Below are positions 1 to 9,512 of a stretch of 64,000 bases of DNA, one piece after another. A program made the translations under genes and the position numbers. The notes beneath the pieces are model-generated. The model was not told the origin of the DNA. It was given only the letters and a program-made list of their open reading frames with translations, and ran no database searches. Every line of letters starts with the position of its first letter. Within the stretch, counting starts at the first letter, position 1. The DNA is from Gentiana macrophylla (taxonomy: Eukaryota > Streptophyta > Magnoliopsida > Gentianales > Gentianaceae). The stretch lies in NCBI GenBank assembly GCA_026214975.1, contig JAOBSW010001221.1:1-64000 (forward strand), in the 5' to 3' direction.

Positions 1-963
1 CGTTGTTTTAGTCACGTTAGATTGTTGTTTTATGCGAAATGAGCGTAAATTTTTTCAAAATTTTCCGACATTTTTGTTTTTGTTTTGTCCCGAGTAGGCA
101 ATTCAATTTGAAGTTCGTTGTTTTTATAGTCATCTATGCGATATTTCATGTACTTGATAAGTTAGTTGTTTCACCTGACACTACTTTTCACGAGCCATAG
201 TGACGATGAGCTATTTTATAAAGCTATACCCCGTTTTGGATTAGTAGTTTTTGATTTTCTTATAAGTCATGTGCTTAGTGCTACGTATATATCTTGAGAT
301 TTATGATAGTTTGTATTTAGATCCGAAGTATGAGATACTGTGAATATCTAGATGTTTGAATGTGATAAGTAACACGTAACTAATGTCAAACGAAAGTTGA
401 TAGGTTGGAAATCAAGGTTAAAACGCTAAAGTTTACATCTTTGTTTATGTTATGACGCGTTAATTTCCGTAAATCGAAAGATAGAAATTAATAGGCGAAT
501 CATCTACGAAAGTAGGATTCATACCTTTGATAAGATGAACCACAACTTGGTAGAAACTGCAATATAATCGGGATGAGAGATTAGTGTTTGTTGGATAGGT
601 GGATCAATACTCGTTTGCCCGTATTAAACTTGATTTAACCCTTGAGACTTGAACTGTTTAGTTAGTTTATTATCTATTTGCACTTTTAGAGTAATTTGTT
701 CGCAACCAAACCTCCCTAGCTTTGGATTCGTCCTTTGTCTAGTTTATATTCAGCATATATGTTCAGTTTAGTTTTGTTTAATCGATGTTTAGTTTAGTTT
801 TCCGTGACATAACTTAGTCAGACAAAAACTAGGAACCACCTCCGTCTAGTTCCCCGTAAGATCGACCCGGCATTAACCACTAGTACTACGATCCTTATAC
901 TTGGGGTTAACCGGATTATAAATTTATTACTTGTTTGTTTTGCATAGATAAAATCCGTAGACA
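1..963 (+). repeat. 5' LTR of A1 (partial)
   Basis: Directly repeated at 11544-12485 with about a dozen substitutions and several short indels by eye. It ends in CA at 963, six bases before the primer site. Its 5' end lies left of the window. The right copy lacks 22 bases present here after the GTACTTGA at about 150. Confidence 0.93.
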
Positions 964-969
964 AGTTTT

Positions 970-987
970 TGGCGCCGTTGCCGGGGA
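970..987 (+). other. Primer binding site, tRNA-Asp type
   Basis: TGGCGCCGTTGCCGGGGA is exactly complementary to the 3' end of plant tRNA-Asp (GTC), CCA included. It starts six bases after the LTR end. Minus-strand DNA synthesis would be primed here. Confidence 0.92.
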
Positions 988-1572
988 ACCGGACGGTTGT
1001 CTAGTTTTTTGTTCTAGTTTTATTTTGCTTTCAATTCTGTTTTTAGGTTAGATATTTTCAATTTCGTTTGTGGTTAGTAGTTCGATTGTTTTTGTTCAAT
1101 TGTGCATCGTTTTAATTGCGTTTTGCTAGTAGTTAATATAAAATCTTTGCTCCTAATTTATCTCTCGTTTTACATTTACCACGCCTCTGTTTCCTATCCG
1201 TTACGCCCGATTTGACGAAAGGCGTCCGTATTACGACGCCCGTCCGATTCTTGCTTGATCGGACGGCGTTTAGTTTATCGGACGCCCGTCCCTCCAAACG
1301 TCCTCAATCTCGAATCGATTTCGGCGAAGCAGGCGGCGTTCACACTTCGGACGCCCGTCTATCCTGAAACGGTGTCGACGCCGTCCATAATTTTGGGACG
1401 TCCGTCCGTTCTCTTTTCCTTCTATCAACTTCTTCTTTTCTTTTCTTTTCCTAGGTTTTGATCTTAGATTAGATTATAAGTCTTTAGTTTAAGTCGTTAG
1501 TTTCTTAGTTTATAGTTCTCTTTCTCTCCTTCTTTCTTTCTTGCTCAACAACTTGATCTTGGATCTCGGTGT
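988..1572 (+). other. A1 untranslated leader with dyad-motif island
   Basis: This is the leader between primer site and gag start. It is AT-rich except for a CpG-rich island at about 1205-1407. The island holds copies of a 12-base dyad at 1235-1246, 1280-1291, 1349-1360 and 1396-1407 (GGACGCCCGTCC and variants), plus partial copies such as GGCGTCCG at 1221. I see no coding potential. Confidence 0.75.
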
Positions 1573-3230
1573 ATGCAAACTCGTAGTCAGAAGGGACCAC
1601 TAATCTACTCCGTTGACCCCGAGCGGACCATAGTCCGACCCAATAGGCGGAAACTTCGGTTCGACGAAGGAAACGCTCTAGATCAAGAATTTGAGCATTA
1701 TTTTTCAGGAGAAATCGAAAGAATAGTAATAATGGCAGCGGAAGATAGGCGGACGTTGGCCGACTATGCCATGCCTGGCACAGTCACCATCAACCCCGCG
1801 ATTGTTATGCCAGCCATTACTGCTCAAACTTTCGAGCTTAAGCCAGGACTTATTCAGATGATGCAGCATGCATCGATTTTTCACGGCTATCAATCTGAGA
1901 ACCCCCACACTCACCTACACACATTTCTACACATATGCGGTACTACCCGTATCCAAGGTGTAAGTGAGGACGCAATCAAGCTCAAACTTTTCCCATTTTC
2001 CTTGCGGGGAAGCACTAGAGTGGTATCACTCCTCCCCTCGGAATCCATTACGACTGGGCCGGACTTGAAAGAGAATTTTGAGTCAATATTTCCTCCATCA
2101 AAGACGGCCCATTATTTGAATGAAATCTTCACCTTCCGTCGGCAGGAAAATGAGTCTTTCTTTGATTGCCGAAAAGGTTCAAGTCCTCCTCCGAAAAATG
2201 CCCCACCATGGCTTGCCGATGCAAAGGCAAGTCCATACATTCTTTAAGCGGATTGACCGAGCTCACTAAGGGCATGGTCAATAGTTCATCTGGCGGGGCA
2301 TTTTTGAAGAAGACTCAGAGACGAAGGATGGGCATTGTTGAAGACATTGCCAAATATAACTATGCTCCATCCTATCAAGCTATTCAGCACCTCCTCCTCC
2401 TCCCAAGGTCGAGGAAGTGACTATGCAGATCGATTGCCATGTTGCAAAAGCAAATGGCTAACTCTCAAATGACAACGTCCCGGACTATTCCTAATCCGAG
2501 TATTCGGACTCTCTCGTTTCCACAGAACTCCAGGTGTTCGTATTGCGAAAAATTACATCAACCTGGCCACGTGTTCAGCCGGTGTCAATTTCAATCCCCT
2601 CGCTCATCAAGTCAACTGTTCATAATAATGGGCGGTATAATCCAATCACATGCCAAGTATGTGATGATCCGGGCACACTGCTTGCTTCGTTTCTGTCCCA
2701 TGATTGGACAAAATGCGGAAGTGAATGCTTTTTCTGGCCAGTCTAATCCTAGATTCAATAACCAATTCTCTGGCCAGAATAATGCTCAAAATCAGGGCTT
2801 CGTCCAGAATCCGAGTTTCAATCAGAGTCCAAACTCGAACTTTAATTCTAACCCGAACTTCAATAGAAACCCTGGTTTTGGTTCGAACCAAAACTCTAAT
2901 TTTTCCAATCAAACACAAAGGTTTAATCATAATTGGCCCTCCATTTCCAATTCCAATTATCAGAATCGGCCCGACCGACCACAAAATCAAAATTTTTCCA
3001 ATTCTCAAGGCCCTCGAATTCCAATGACCTCAAGGCTGAATGGAACTCATTCAAAGAGGAGCAAAACAAGAACATTCAGCTCCTGATGAGTACCAGTAAG
3101 AACCTTGAAAGGCAGATAGGCAACCAGGGCCGAGCGATTAGCATCAAGACCCCGGGGCATTTGCCCAGCTTTTACGAGAAAAATCTAAGGGCGGTCATGT
3201 TGCTCGGACCGATTTAAGCGGCGACCAATG
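1573..3230 (+). pseudogene. gag: A1 gag (capsid and nucleocapsid), frameshifted
   Basis: Gag would form the particle that packages element RNA. The first ATG after the leader (1573) opens a 224-codon frame beginning MQTRSQKG, with the Athila/Tat-type retrotransposon gag domain (residues about 85-200: HASIFHG, HLHTFL, IKLKLFPFSL, FFPPSK-like). The frame breaks near 2170 and resumes in other frames. A CCHC zinc knuckle (CSYC-x4-H-x4-C-like) is encoded near 2535-2588. An Asn/Phe-rich low-complexity tract follows at about 2720-3010. The A2 gag is closely similar. The 3' limit is approximate. Confidence 0.85.
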
Positions 3231-3400
3231 TCTCGACCTCGTACCAACCATGCACTATGGACAAGAGGAAGCCAAGACAATGAGTTTAAGCGCGGTGGTG
3301 AGTGGTCCCCACGGCTTTCAGGGAAACCACTAGCCCCTCCTCGCCATTGATAAGGCATGAGGGAAGTTGAGCACCCATCATCCCTTGGTGCAAGCAAGTA

Positions 3401-3541
3401 CTCAGGTGGTGATCACGATAGGTGAAAAGGTTGGAAATCCTCGGTGGCTGTTCCCCGAGGAGGGTGAACAAGTTGGAAATCCTCAAGTGGCTGATCCTTG
3501 AGGGTGAAAAGGAAAAGAAAGTCAGGTGGCTGATCCACGAC
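3401..3541 (+). repeat. Row of hairpins, about 40-base period, gag-protease linker of A1
   Basis: Three clear self-complementary units are at 3439-3460 (CCTCGG...CCGAGG), 3481-3503 (CCTCAAG...CTTGAGG) and 3521-3541 (GTC-G...C-GAC). A degenerate unit is near 3401. All share the loop core GTGGCTGATC/GTGGTGATC. Stems differ between units but remain complementary within each. The start-to-start spacing is 42 and 40 bases. A2 has five such units in the same place. It could be RNA structure or the trace of a 13-14 residue peptide repeat. Confidence 0.7.
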
Positions 3542-3699
3542 TTCAAAGCTCTCGAAAAGACGGTTCGGTGGAAGGATTTTGAGGACAAAGCTATCAGGCG
3601 CATCCTCAAAGAAAGTCTTTCGAGAGTGATCTCGAAGAAGCTTCCGTTTCCACCGAGGAAGAGCAACATTCCATTGGTTGAAGACAAAAGTACGAGAAG

Positions 3700-4406
3700 G
3701 TGCTAAACCTTCGAAAAATACTCAGGTAAATACGCCATTATCCGAGGTCTTGGTGAGATGCCTAAGTATATAAAGTTCATCAAGGATGTTGTATCTTCCA
3801 AGAAGAAGTTAGCGAGGAATGGATCAAGCGGTTGGTAAGGAGTGTTCTCTGGTCAATTATGAAAGCTTACCAATCAAGAGAAGCGACCCAGAAAATTTGT
3901 GCTCACATTGCAGATGGGAGGACTAGTCTTCCCAAATTCCTTATGTGTGACTGGGTGCATCTATCGACTGATGCCATTATCTGTATGCAAGCAGCTGGGT
4001 TTACAAAGTCTTCTAGAACCCACGACCATGAATTTGCAGTTCGCTGATAGATCTTCTAAGAAAGCTTCAGGAATCCTAAAGGACGTATTAGTTGAAATAG
4101 ATAGGTTTACCTTTCCGGTTGACTGCACGTCTTAGATATTGAGAAAAGTGAAAATGTCCCTTGATTCTTGGAAGACCCTTCCTATCTACAGCTAGAGCCC
4201 TTATCGATTGTGATGGTGGGCACGTGACCATTCGAGTTGGTGACCAGGAGGTGAGTTATAGTGTTTCTAAATCTATCAATGTACCTTCTGGATCTCCAAC
4301 CGGTTGTTCCATTGAGGAGACGTCTGATGACTTCAATGACTCCATGGATACGCAAGTCTTGGCTGTAGAAGCAGAATATGAGCGATTGATCGATAATCCC
4401 GAATAA
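3700..4406 (+). pseudogene. A1 aspartic protease region
   Basis: This would be the retropepsin-like protease that cuts Gag-Pol. Recognisable blocks are the active-site region near 3940 (the DLGAS expected from A2 is lost by a frameshift, reading TGCIYRLMPLS), then LQFADRSSKKASGILKDVLV, RFTFPVD and the LILGRPFLSTARALIDCDGG block near 4161-4230. The closely related A2 copy has the intact DLGASISLMP motif, so the family assignment is firm although this copy is inactive. Confidence 0.8.
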
Positions 4407-4589
4407 TCATGGTGTGGTCAATCTAGACCGATTAGCGGTGAATTTGAGGATGAGCTAAGAGAAGAAGCCTTGGCGATGGGACCACCGAGTAAGCTCGGCG
4501 ATGTTGAGTTGAAGAGTGGTGATCTTAAATCAAGTCCAGAGGATCCTCCCGTAGATTTGCATGCTGAAGCCGTTGCCTAAACATCTTAA

Positions 4590-6110
4590 GTATGTGTTTT
4601 TAAGAGAAGGTGACAAGCTTCCTTTGATCATCTCGCCAAGCTATCTCGTATAGAAGAGCTTAAATTGTTAAACGTCTTGCGCAAAAATGAAAAAGCCTTT
4701 GGATGGCGGTGGGAGATATCCGAGGATATCTCCCGACATCTGTATGCACAAAATCAAGGCGAGGAGGGTGCAAAACGAGTTAGACGACCTCGAGAGAAGA
4801 CTCAACCCTCACATGCAAGAGGTAGTCAAGAAGGAGATCATTAAACTTCTAGATATGGGTATCATTTACGCCATTCTTTGACTAAAGTGAATGGGTTTCC
4901 CCGACTCAAGTAGTTCCCAAAAAGGTGGAATTACGATTGAGAAAAATGAGAAAGGAGAGGAGATAGCATTGAGGCTCGTTATGAGGCTATAAGTGCTGTA
5001 TTGACTATAGAAAACTCAATGAGGTCACTGCTGAAAGATCATTTTCCCCTTCCATCCATAGACCGGATGCTTGGCGTCTGGGGCGGGCACACGATTCTAT
5101 CTTGCTTCCTGGATGGATATTCAGGATACTTCCAGATACCCATCGATCCGGTTGACCAAGAGAAGACCACTTTCACTTGCCCTTACGGGACACTCGCCTA
5201 CAGGCGGATGCCATTTGGTCTCTGTAATGCCCCGGCCACCTTTCAAAGGTGTATGATGGCAATCTTTGACGGGCTAGTTGAAAAGTGCATGGAGATTTTT
5301 ATGGATGATTTCTCGGTCTTTGGTCAATCCTTCGATGATTGCCTCGATAATCTTGATCAGGTGTTGTCTAAATGTGTGGAAAAGGACTTAGTGCTCAATT
5401 GGGAAAAATGCAATTTCATGGTAGATGAAGGCATAGTTCTTGGCCACAAAGTGTCCGCCAAAGGTATAGAAGTAGATAGGGCCAAGGTAGAAGCCATTGA
5501 GAAGATGAGTTATCCTAAGAATGTTCGGGAGGTCCGAGGTTTTCTCGGACATGTCGGTTTCTATAGGAGATTCATCCAAGATTTTTCCAAAGTAGCCAAG
5601 CCCCTCTCTACTCTGCTCAAGGAAGACGTTGAGTTCAATTTCGATGATAGCTGCAAGCACGCATTTGAGGAGCTCAAAAATCGTCTAATTTCTGCTCCAA
5701 TCCTTATTTCACCTGACTGGAACTTACCCTTTGAGCTTATGTGCGATGCATCCAACTATGCTGTTGGTGCAGTCTTAGGGCAAAAGCTTAATGGAAAGTT
5801 CCGACCTATCTATTATGCCACCACACATCGAATCCTTCTCAAGTTAACTACACAACCACCGAAAAGGAATTATTAGCCGTAGTCTTTGCTATGGATAAGT
5901 TTCGTAGTTACTTGCTAGGTGCCCAAGTGATTGTGTGGGTGATCACGCGCGCTGCTGCGTTATCTCATGACCAAAAATGAAGCTAAAGCTGCGCTATCTG
6001 CGTTGGATCTTGACCTCCAAGAATTTGACGTTCAAATCAAAGATAAGAAGGGCGGAGAACGTAGTGGCGGATCATGTCTCTAGGATGATAAGTGAGAAAA
6101 GGGTGATCAC
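4590..6110 (+). pseudogene. A1 reverse transcriptase and RNase H
   Basis: The longest open frame (5001-5876, 291 codons) carries the RT palm: FLDGYSGYFQIPI, YRRMPFGLCNAPATFQRCM, the catalytic FMDD at 5298-5309, and the connection GFLGHVGFYRRFI. RNase H starts at LMCDASNYAVGAVLGQ (Asp codon near 5745). Upstream, 4687-4881 encodes the N-terminal RT part (LNPHMQEVVKKEIIKLLDMGIIY). Frameshifts occur near 4880-5000 and 5840-6110 (the GDH-like RNase H motif is damaged near 5940). This is a standard Ty3/gypsy arrangement with RT, RNase H, then integrase. Confidence 0.9.
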
Positions 6111-6129
6111 GAAGATATAGATCTTTACA

Positions 6130-7767
6130 TTCCTCAGAAAACATCATGTTGATCGATGGCGCTCTCCGATGTTCCATGGTATTCATCCATTGTGAATTAC
6201 CTTCATGCCCGTTACCTTGACCCCGAGATGTCGTATCAGGAGAAGAAGAAGTTCTTCTATGATATTAAATATTTCGTTTGGGATGAACCTTATCTGTTCA
6301 AGATCTGCAAAGATGGTTTGCTTAGGAGATCGTTCACGAATCGAGCAACAAGAGATTATCGAGCAATGCCATAGTGGACCCACAGGTGGTCACTTTGGTC
6401 CTTGGAAAACGGTTGCGAAGATCTTCCAGTCCGGTTTCTATTGGCCTACGATCTTTAAGGATACAGAAGCCTTCTGTAAAGCTTGCGATAGGTGTCAAAG
6501 AACCGGAACTCGACAAAGCGTTTCGACATGCCTTTAAAACCCATCTTAGAGTGCGAAGTCTTTGATGTATGGGGCATCGATTTTATGGGACCTTTCCCGT
6601 CATCGTGTGGCAACAAATACATCTTAGTCTGCGTTGATTATGTTTCGAAATGGGTGGAGGCGGTGGCCACTCCTCACAATGATCATAAAGCGGTCATGAA
6701 ATTTCAAGAAGAACATCTTTGTGAGATTTGGATGTCCTCGAGCCTTGATCGAGTGATGAAGGAACATTTTCGCAACCGACCTCTCAGAGAAAGTTCTTGA
6801 AAAGTATGGTGTTCGCCATAAGACCGGCACACCATACCATCCGATGACTAGAGGTCAGGTTGAGCGAAGCAACCAAAGCATCAAGCAAATCTCGAAAAAG
6901 CGATGCAATCATAGAAAGGATTGGAGTTTGAAATTGGATGATGCACTATGGGCGTATAGGATCGCGCCTATAAAACCCCTATGGGTACATCTCCATATCA
7001 GATGGTTTATGGCAAGCCATGTCATCCGCCGCCATTGAGTTAGATCATAGGGCTTATTGGGCACGAAGTTTCTTAACTTTGATTCCCAAACTTGTGGAAA
7101 ACATCGACTGCAGCAGCTGCATGAGTTAGACGAGTTCCGACTCCAGGCTTACGAAAGCGCCAGGATAAGCAAGGATAAGATGAAGCTCCTCCATGACGCA
7201 AAAATTAAGAAAAGAGAATTTCAAGTAGGGGAACAAGTTCTTCTTTATAATTCCAGATTACATTTGTTTTCTGGAAAGCTGAGGACACGATGGTCCGGGC
7301 CCTTTACGATTCTCAAAATCATTCCTGGAGGCGTTCTAGAACTACTCGGTTATAAAGATCAGCCGTTTCGAGTTAATGGTCAGAGGTGCAAACACTATAT
7401 TGGGGAACCTACAGGCAAGCCTTTGATTGTTAAATTTCTCGATATCCTTGGATGTGGTGTTAATGAGGTCGAAGACTCTGACGAGATTTCACCCAATCTG
7501 TTTCCTGAGGATAACGGTGGTGGTCTATCACAAGAAGTTCTAGCCGGTAGTTGGGACATGGAGGAATACGCGAGGGAGCAACAACTCAAACGTCAGCAGA
7601 GAAATCTACAAAGGAGAAAGTCGACCATGGGAAAGGTTCAACGTATCTGGAAAACTGTCAAAGCTTTAATCCCATGCGTTAGGTGTCGTTTCTGCAGCCA
7701 CAATCCTAATCAGAACTTTAACGAGGTAATGGCGGGCAGAAAACTCAAATGGCCTGACCCATGCTGA
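6130..7767 (+). pseudogene. A1 integrase and C-terminal extension
   Basis: The HHCC zinc-binding part lies near 6350-6510 ([22 protein letters not shown]). The catalytic core begins [33 protein letters not shown] (6567-6660). Core parts continue in shifted frames to about 7040. The last open frame (7057-7767) has HELDEFRLQAYESARISK, the GPY/F-like SGPFTI, then a basic tail with RRKSTMGKV and CVRCRFCSH. A2 has the same tail, ending KWPDPG where this one ends KWPDPC. Several single-base frameshifts make this copy inactive. Confidence 0.88.
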
Positions 7768-7778
7768 ATTTAAATGGT

Positions 7779-7825
7779 GTCGAGCTAACGACATAAACCA
7801 AAAGCGCCACTAGGAGGCATCCTAG
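7779..7825 (+). promoter_or_regulatory. Double hairpin after pol stop, A1
   Basis: GTCGAGCTAACGAC (7779-7792; stem GTCG/CGAC) is followed after a short AAA-rich spacer and GCGC by CTAGGAGGCATCCTAG (7810-7825; stem CTAGGA/TCCTAG, loop GGCA). It lies just 3' of the integrase stop. The same pair recurs at 8365-8412 with different stems and in A2 at 30023-30069. A role in RNA processing or downstream translation is inference. Confidence 0.65.
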
Positions 7826-7934
7826 ATATCCAATCTTGTTTTAGTTTTTCTTAGTTCTTTTTGCTTTAGTATGTTATTTTGGTTAGTTTTACTAAGCTTA
7901 CGTGTTTCGATCACGTCAGTAGTCTTTGTCTAGA

Positions 7935-8340
7935 TATGGATCTCTACGGAGTTCGCCCACGAGGAGTTCCCACTCATTAGTCGCATCCCGCCGATCACGA
8001 TGAGATGATGGACCAGGAGGCACTATAGTTCTTCATGTAGATTTTGACATTAGCACTCAGTTAAGACCATCACGACGTTATCATTGTTCCACCGTGTTCG
8101 GGAGGCGGCGAGTTCACGATCGAGGAGTTGCGGGAGGCCATAGGACGTCCTTACACGATCCTTAATGATCCTATGTCGACGGATTTGGCACTAGTGCAAT
8201 GGCGGTTTGAGCATTTTAGAGGTGTTGAGGTAGGTGGTGAGGATTGGTGTTTGCGGGATGAGTACGACTTCCCTCCGGCTATCGACATGCTTCGACGCCT
8301 CATTCGCTTAGTGGATTGGGACGAGATCTACGCAGATTAG
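7935..8340 (+). pseudogene. Small ORF between integrase and envelope-position ORF
   Basis: An ATG at 7935 (MDLYGVRPRG) starts a frame that breaks near 7980. From 8128 a 70-codon frame runs to the stop at 8340. It is acidic and Trp/Asp-rich at the end (RLIRLVDWDEIYAD). I do not recognise a domain. It is bounded on both sides by the double-hairpin motif, suggesting a separate cistron-like unit of the element. A2 lacks it. Confidence 0.4.
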
Positions 8341-8364
8341 TGTTTCATTAGTTAGTTTTGCTTT

Positions 8365-8412
8365 CGTCGAGCCCCGACGTAAAACGGAAGCGCTTGGTGG
8401 GAGGCAACCCAC
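8365..8412 (+). promoter_or_regulatory. Second double hairpin, A1
   Basis: CGTCGAGCCCCGACG (8365-8379; stem CGTCG/CGACG) is followed by GTGGGAGGCAACCCAC (8397-8412; stem GTGGG/CCCAC). The loop keeps AGGCA while the stem differs from the 7810-7825 copy with pairing preserved. It follows the stop of the small ORF by 25 bases. Confidence 0.65.
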
Positions 8413-8562
8413 TATTTTATTTTTGTTGTTTTATTTTCAAGTTCTTTCATGATTTTCCGTATTGTACTTTTTGAATTTTAAATTATCAGTAATAAAAGTT
8501 TCGCATTTAGTTGTTTTTTATGATAATTTTTAGAAAAGAAAAATTTTGCATTCTTCTTGACT

Positions 8563-8837
8563 GGACGCCCGTCTAGTGATACTAGACGCCAGTCCGGCCC
8601 TCGATTTTCCTGGACGCCCGTCCAAGATATGGGACGCCCGTCTAGAAACAAGCTTTTCAATCCTGTATTCAACTTCTTGACCAGACGTTCGTCTAACAAT
8701 ATAGACGCCCGTCCGGATAATTCCCTCCAATCCTGTATTCAAATCAAGCCTTTGGACGAGCGTCTGGCATTTTGGACGCCCGTCCGGTTCATCACATTTC
8801 CAGACAGATGCCCGTCCGCCGAGTTGGACGAGCGTCC
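8563..8837 (+). repeat. Dense island of GGACG-NN-CGTCC dyads, A1
   Basis: At least nine copies occur in 275 bases: 8563-8574, 8584-8595, 8612-8623, 8632-8643, 8683-8694, 8703-8714, 8754-8765, 8774-8785 and 8826-8837. The arms are nearly constant (G/AGACG and CGTCC/T) while the two middle bases vary (CC, CA, AG, TT). At 8683 the arm change is compensated (AGACG-TT-CGTCT). It lies in the non-coding stretch before the envelope-position ORF. Apparent ORFs here are rich in GRP/DGRP repeats from the motif and are not convincing genes. Confidence 0.8.
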
Positions 8838-9512
8838 ACCACCTGTCTATATATATCCCCCTCATGCCATGAACCCTCATTCCTTCGAATTTCAAACCGC
8901 CACACCCGACTTTTGCCCTCCTCTCAACCTAAATCCCTTGACTCAACACCAAATTGGGCGATTTCAAGTGCTATAGGACGCCTCTGACACCCTCTCTTCG
9001 ATTTTCAAAGCCAAATCCCCCAACATTCCATATTTTTAGAGAATCGGCCACCTATATAGTCCGTCCTTGTTCAAGAAAAATCGGATTTTTGGGGTCAATT
9101 TGGGTTGTTTTCGACGTCTACAAAGCATTATCTTCATCTACTCACCATCTTTGGTAAGTTTGTAGCGACTTTTCTTGATTTCTTTCACGTTTTTGTGAGT
9201 TCGATCTTTGGTCGGCTCATTTTCTTGAAATTTATCTTATTTTGTTCTTTGTTTTTTCTGTTTTGGTGTTGTGATGATGTGGTGATGATGGTTGTGGTGG
9301 ATGGGTTGATATTGTTGAATTGAAATCCCGATTTGGATGTTAAACGGGTACCCCTTTGTTGTGCCTTGAATTGTTTTAGTTTTTGTGGTCTTTAAAGTTT
9401 CAATCATGGTGCGGGTGAAGGGAGTTTGAGCGGTTTGGTAAGGGTGTGGCTAGGGAGAGTGGTAAAAGCGTAAAGAGTTGGATCCTCCCATAGTTGATCC
9501 AAATAGGGCGTA
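8838..9512 (+). other. A1 spacer before the envelope-position ORF
   Basis: No convincing coding sequence is present. An ATG at 9405 (MVRVKG) is followed at once by a stop and may be the original start of the next ORF, displaced by a frameshift. A pyrimidine-rich stretch with GTAAG at 9155 and later AG sites could allow splicing, which some envelope-class elements use, but I cannot show it. Confidence 0.4.

Noticed and set aside
970..987. tRNA-Asp gene fragment
   Set aside because: Only the 18 bases complementary to the tRNA end are present, next to an LTR: a primer site, not a gene.
2646..3027. Frames antisense or out of frame to gag with RVRIKVRVW-like runs
   Set aside because: Shadows of the Asn-rich gag low-complexity tract.
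8478..8987. Several open frames on both strands rich in DGRP and GRPS
   Set aside because: They are produced by the repeated 12-base dyad and occur on both strands in the same place; no known domain.
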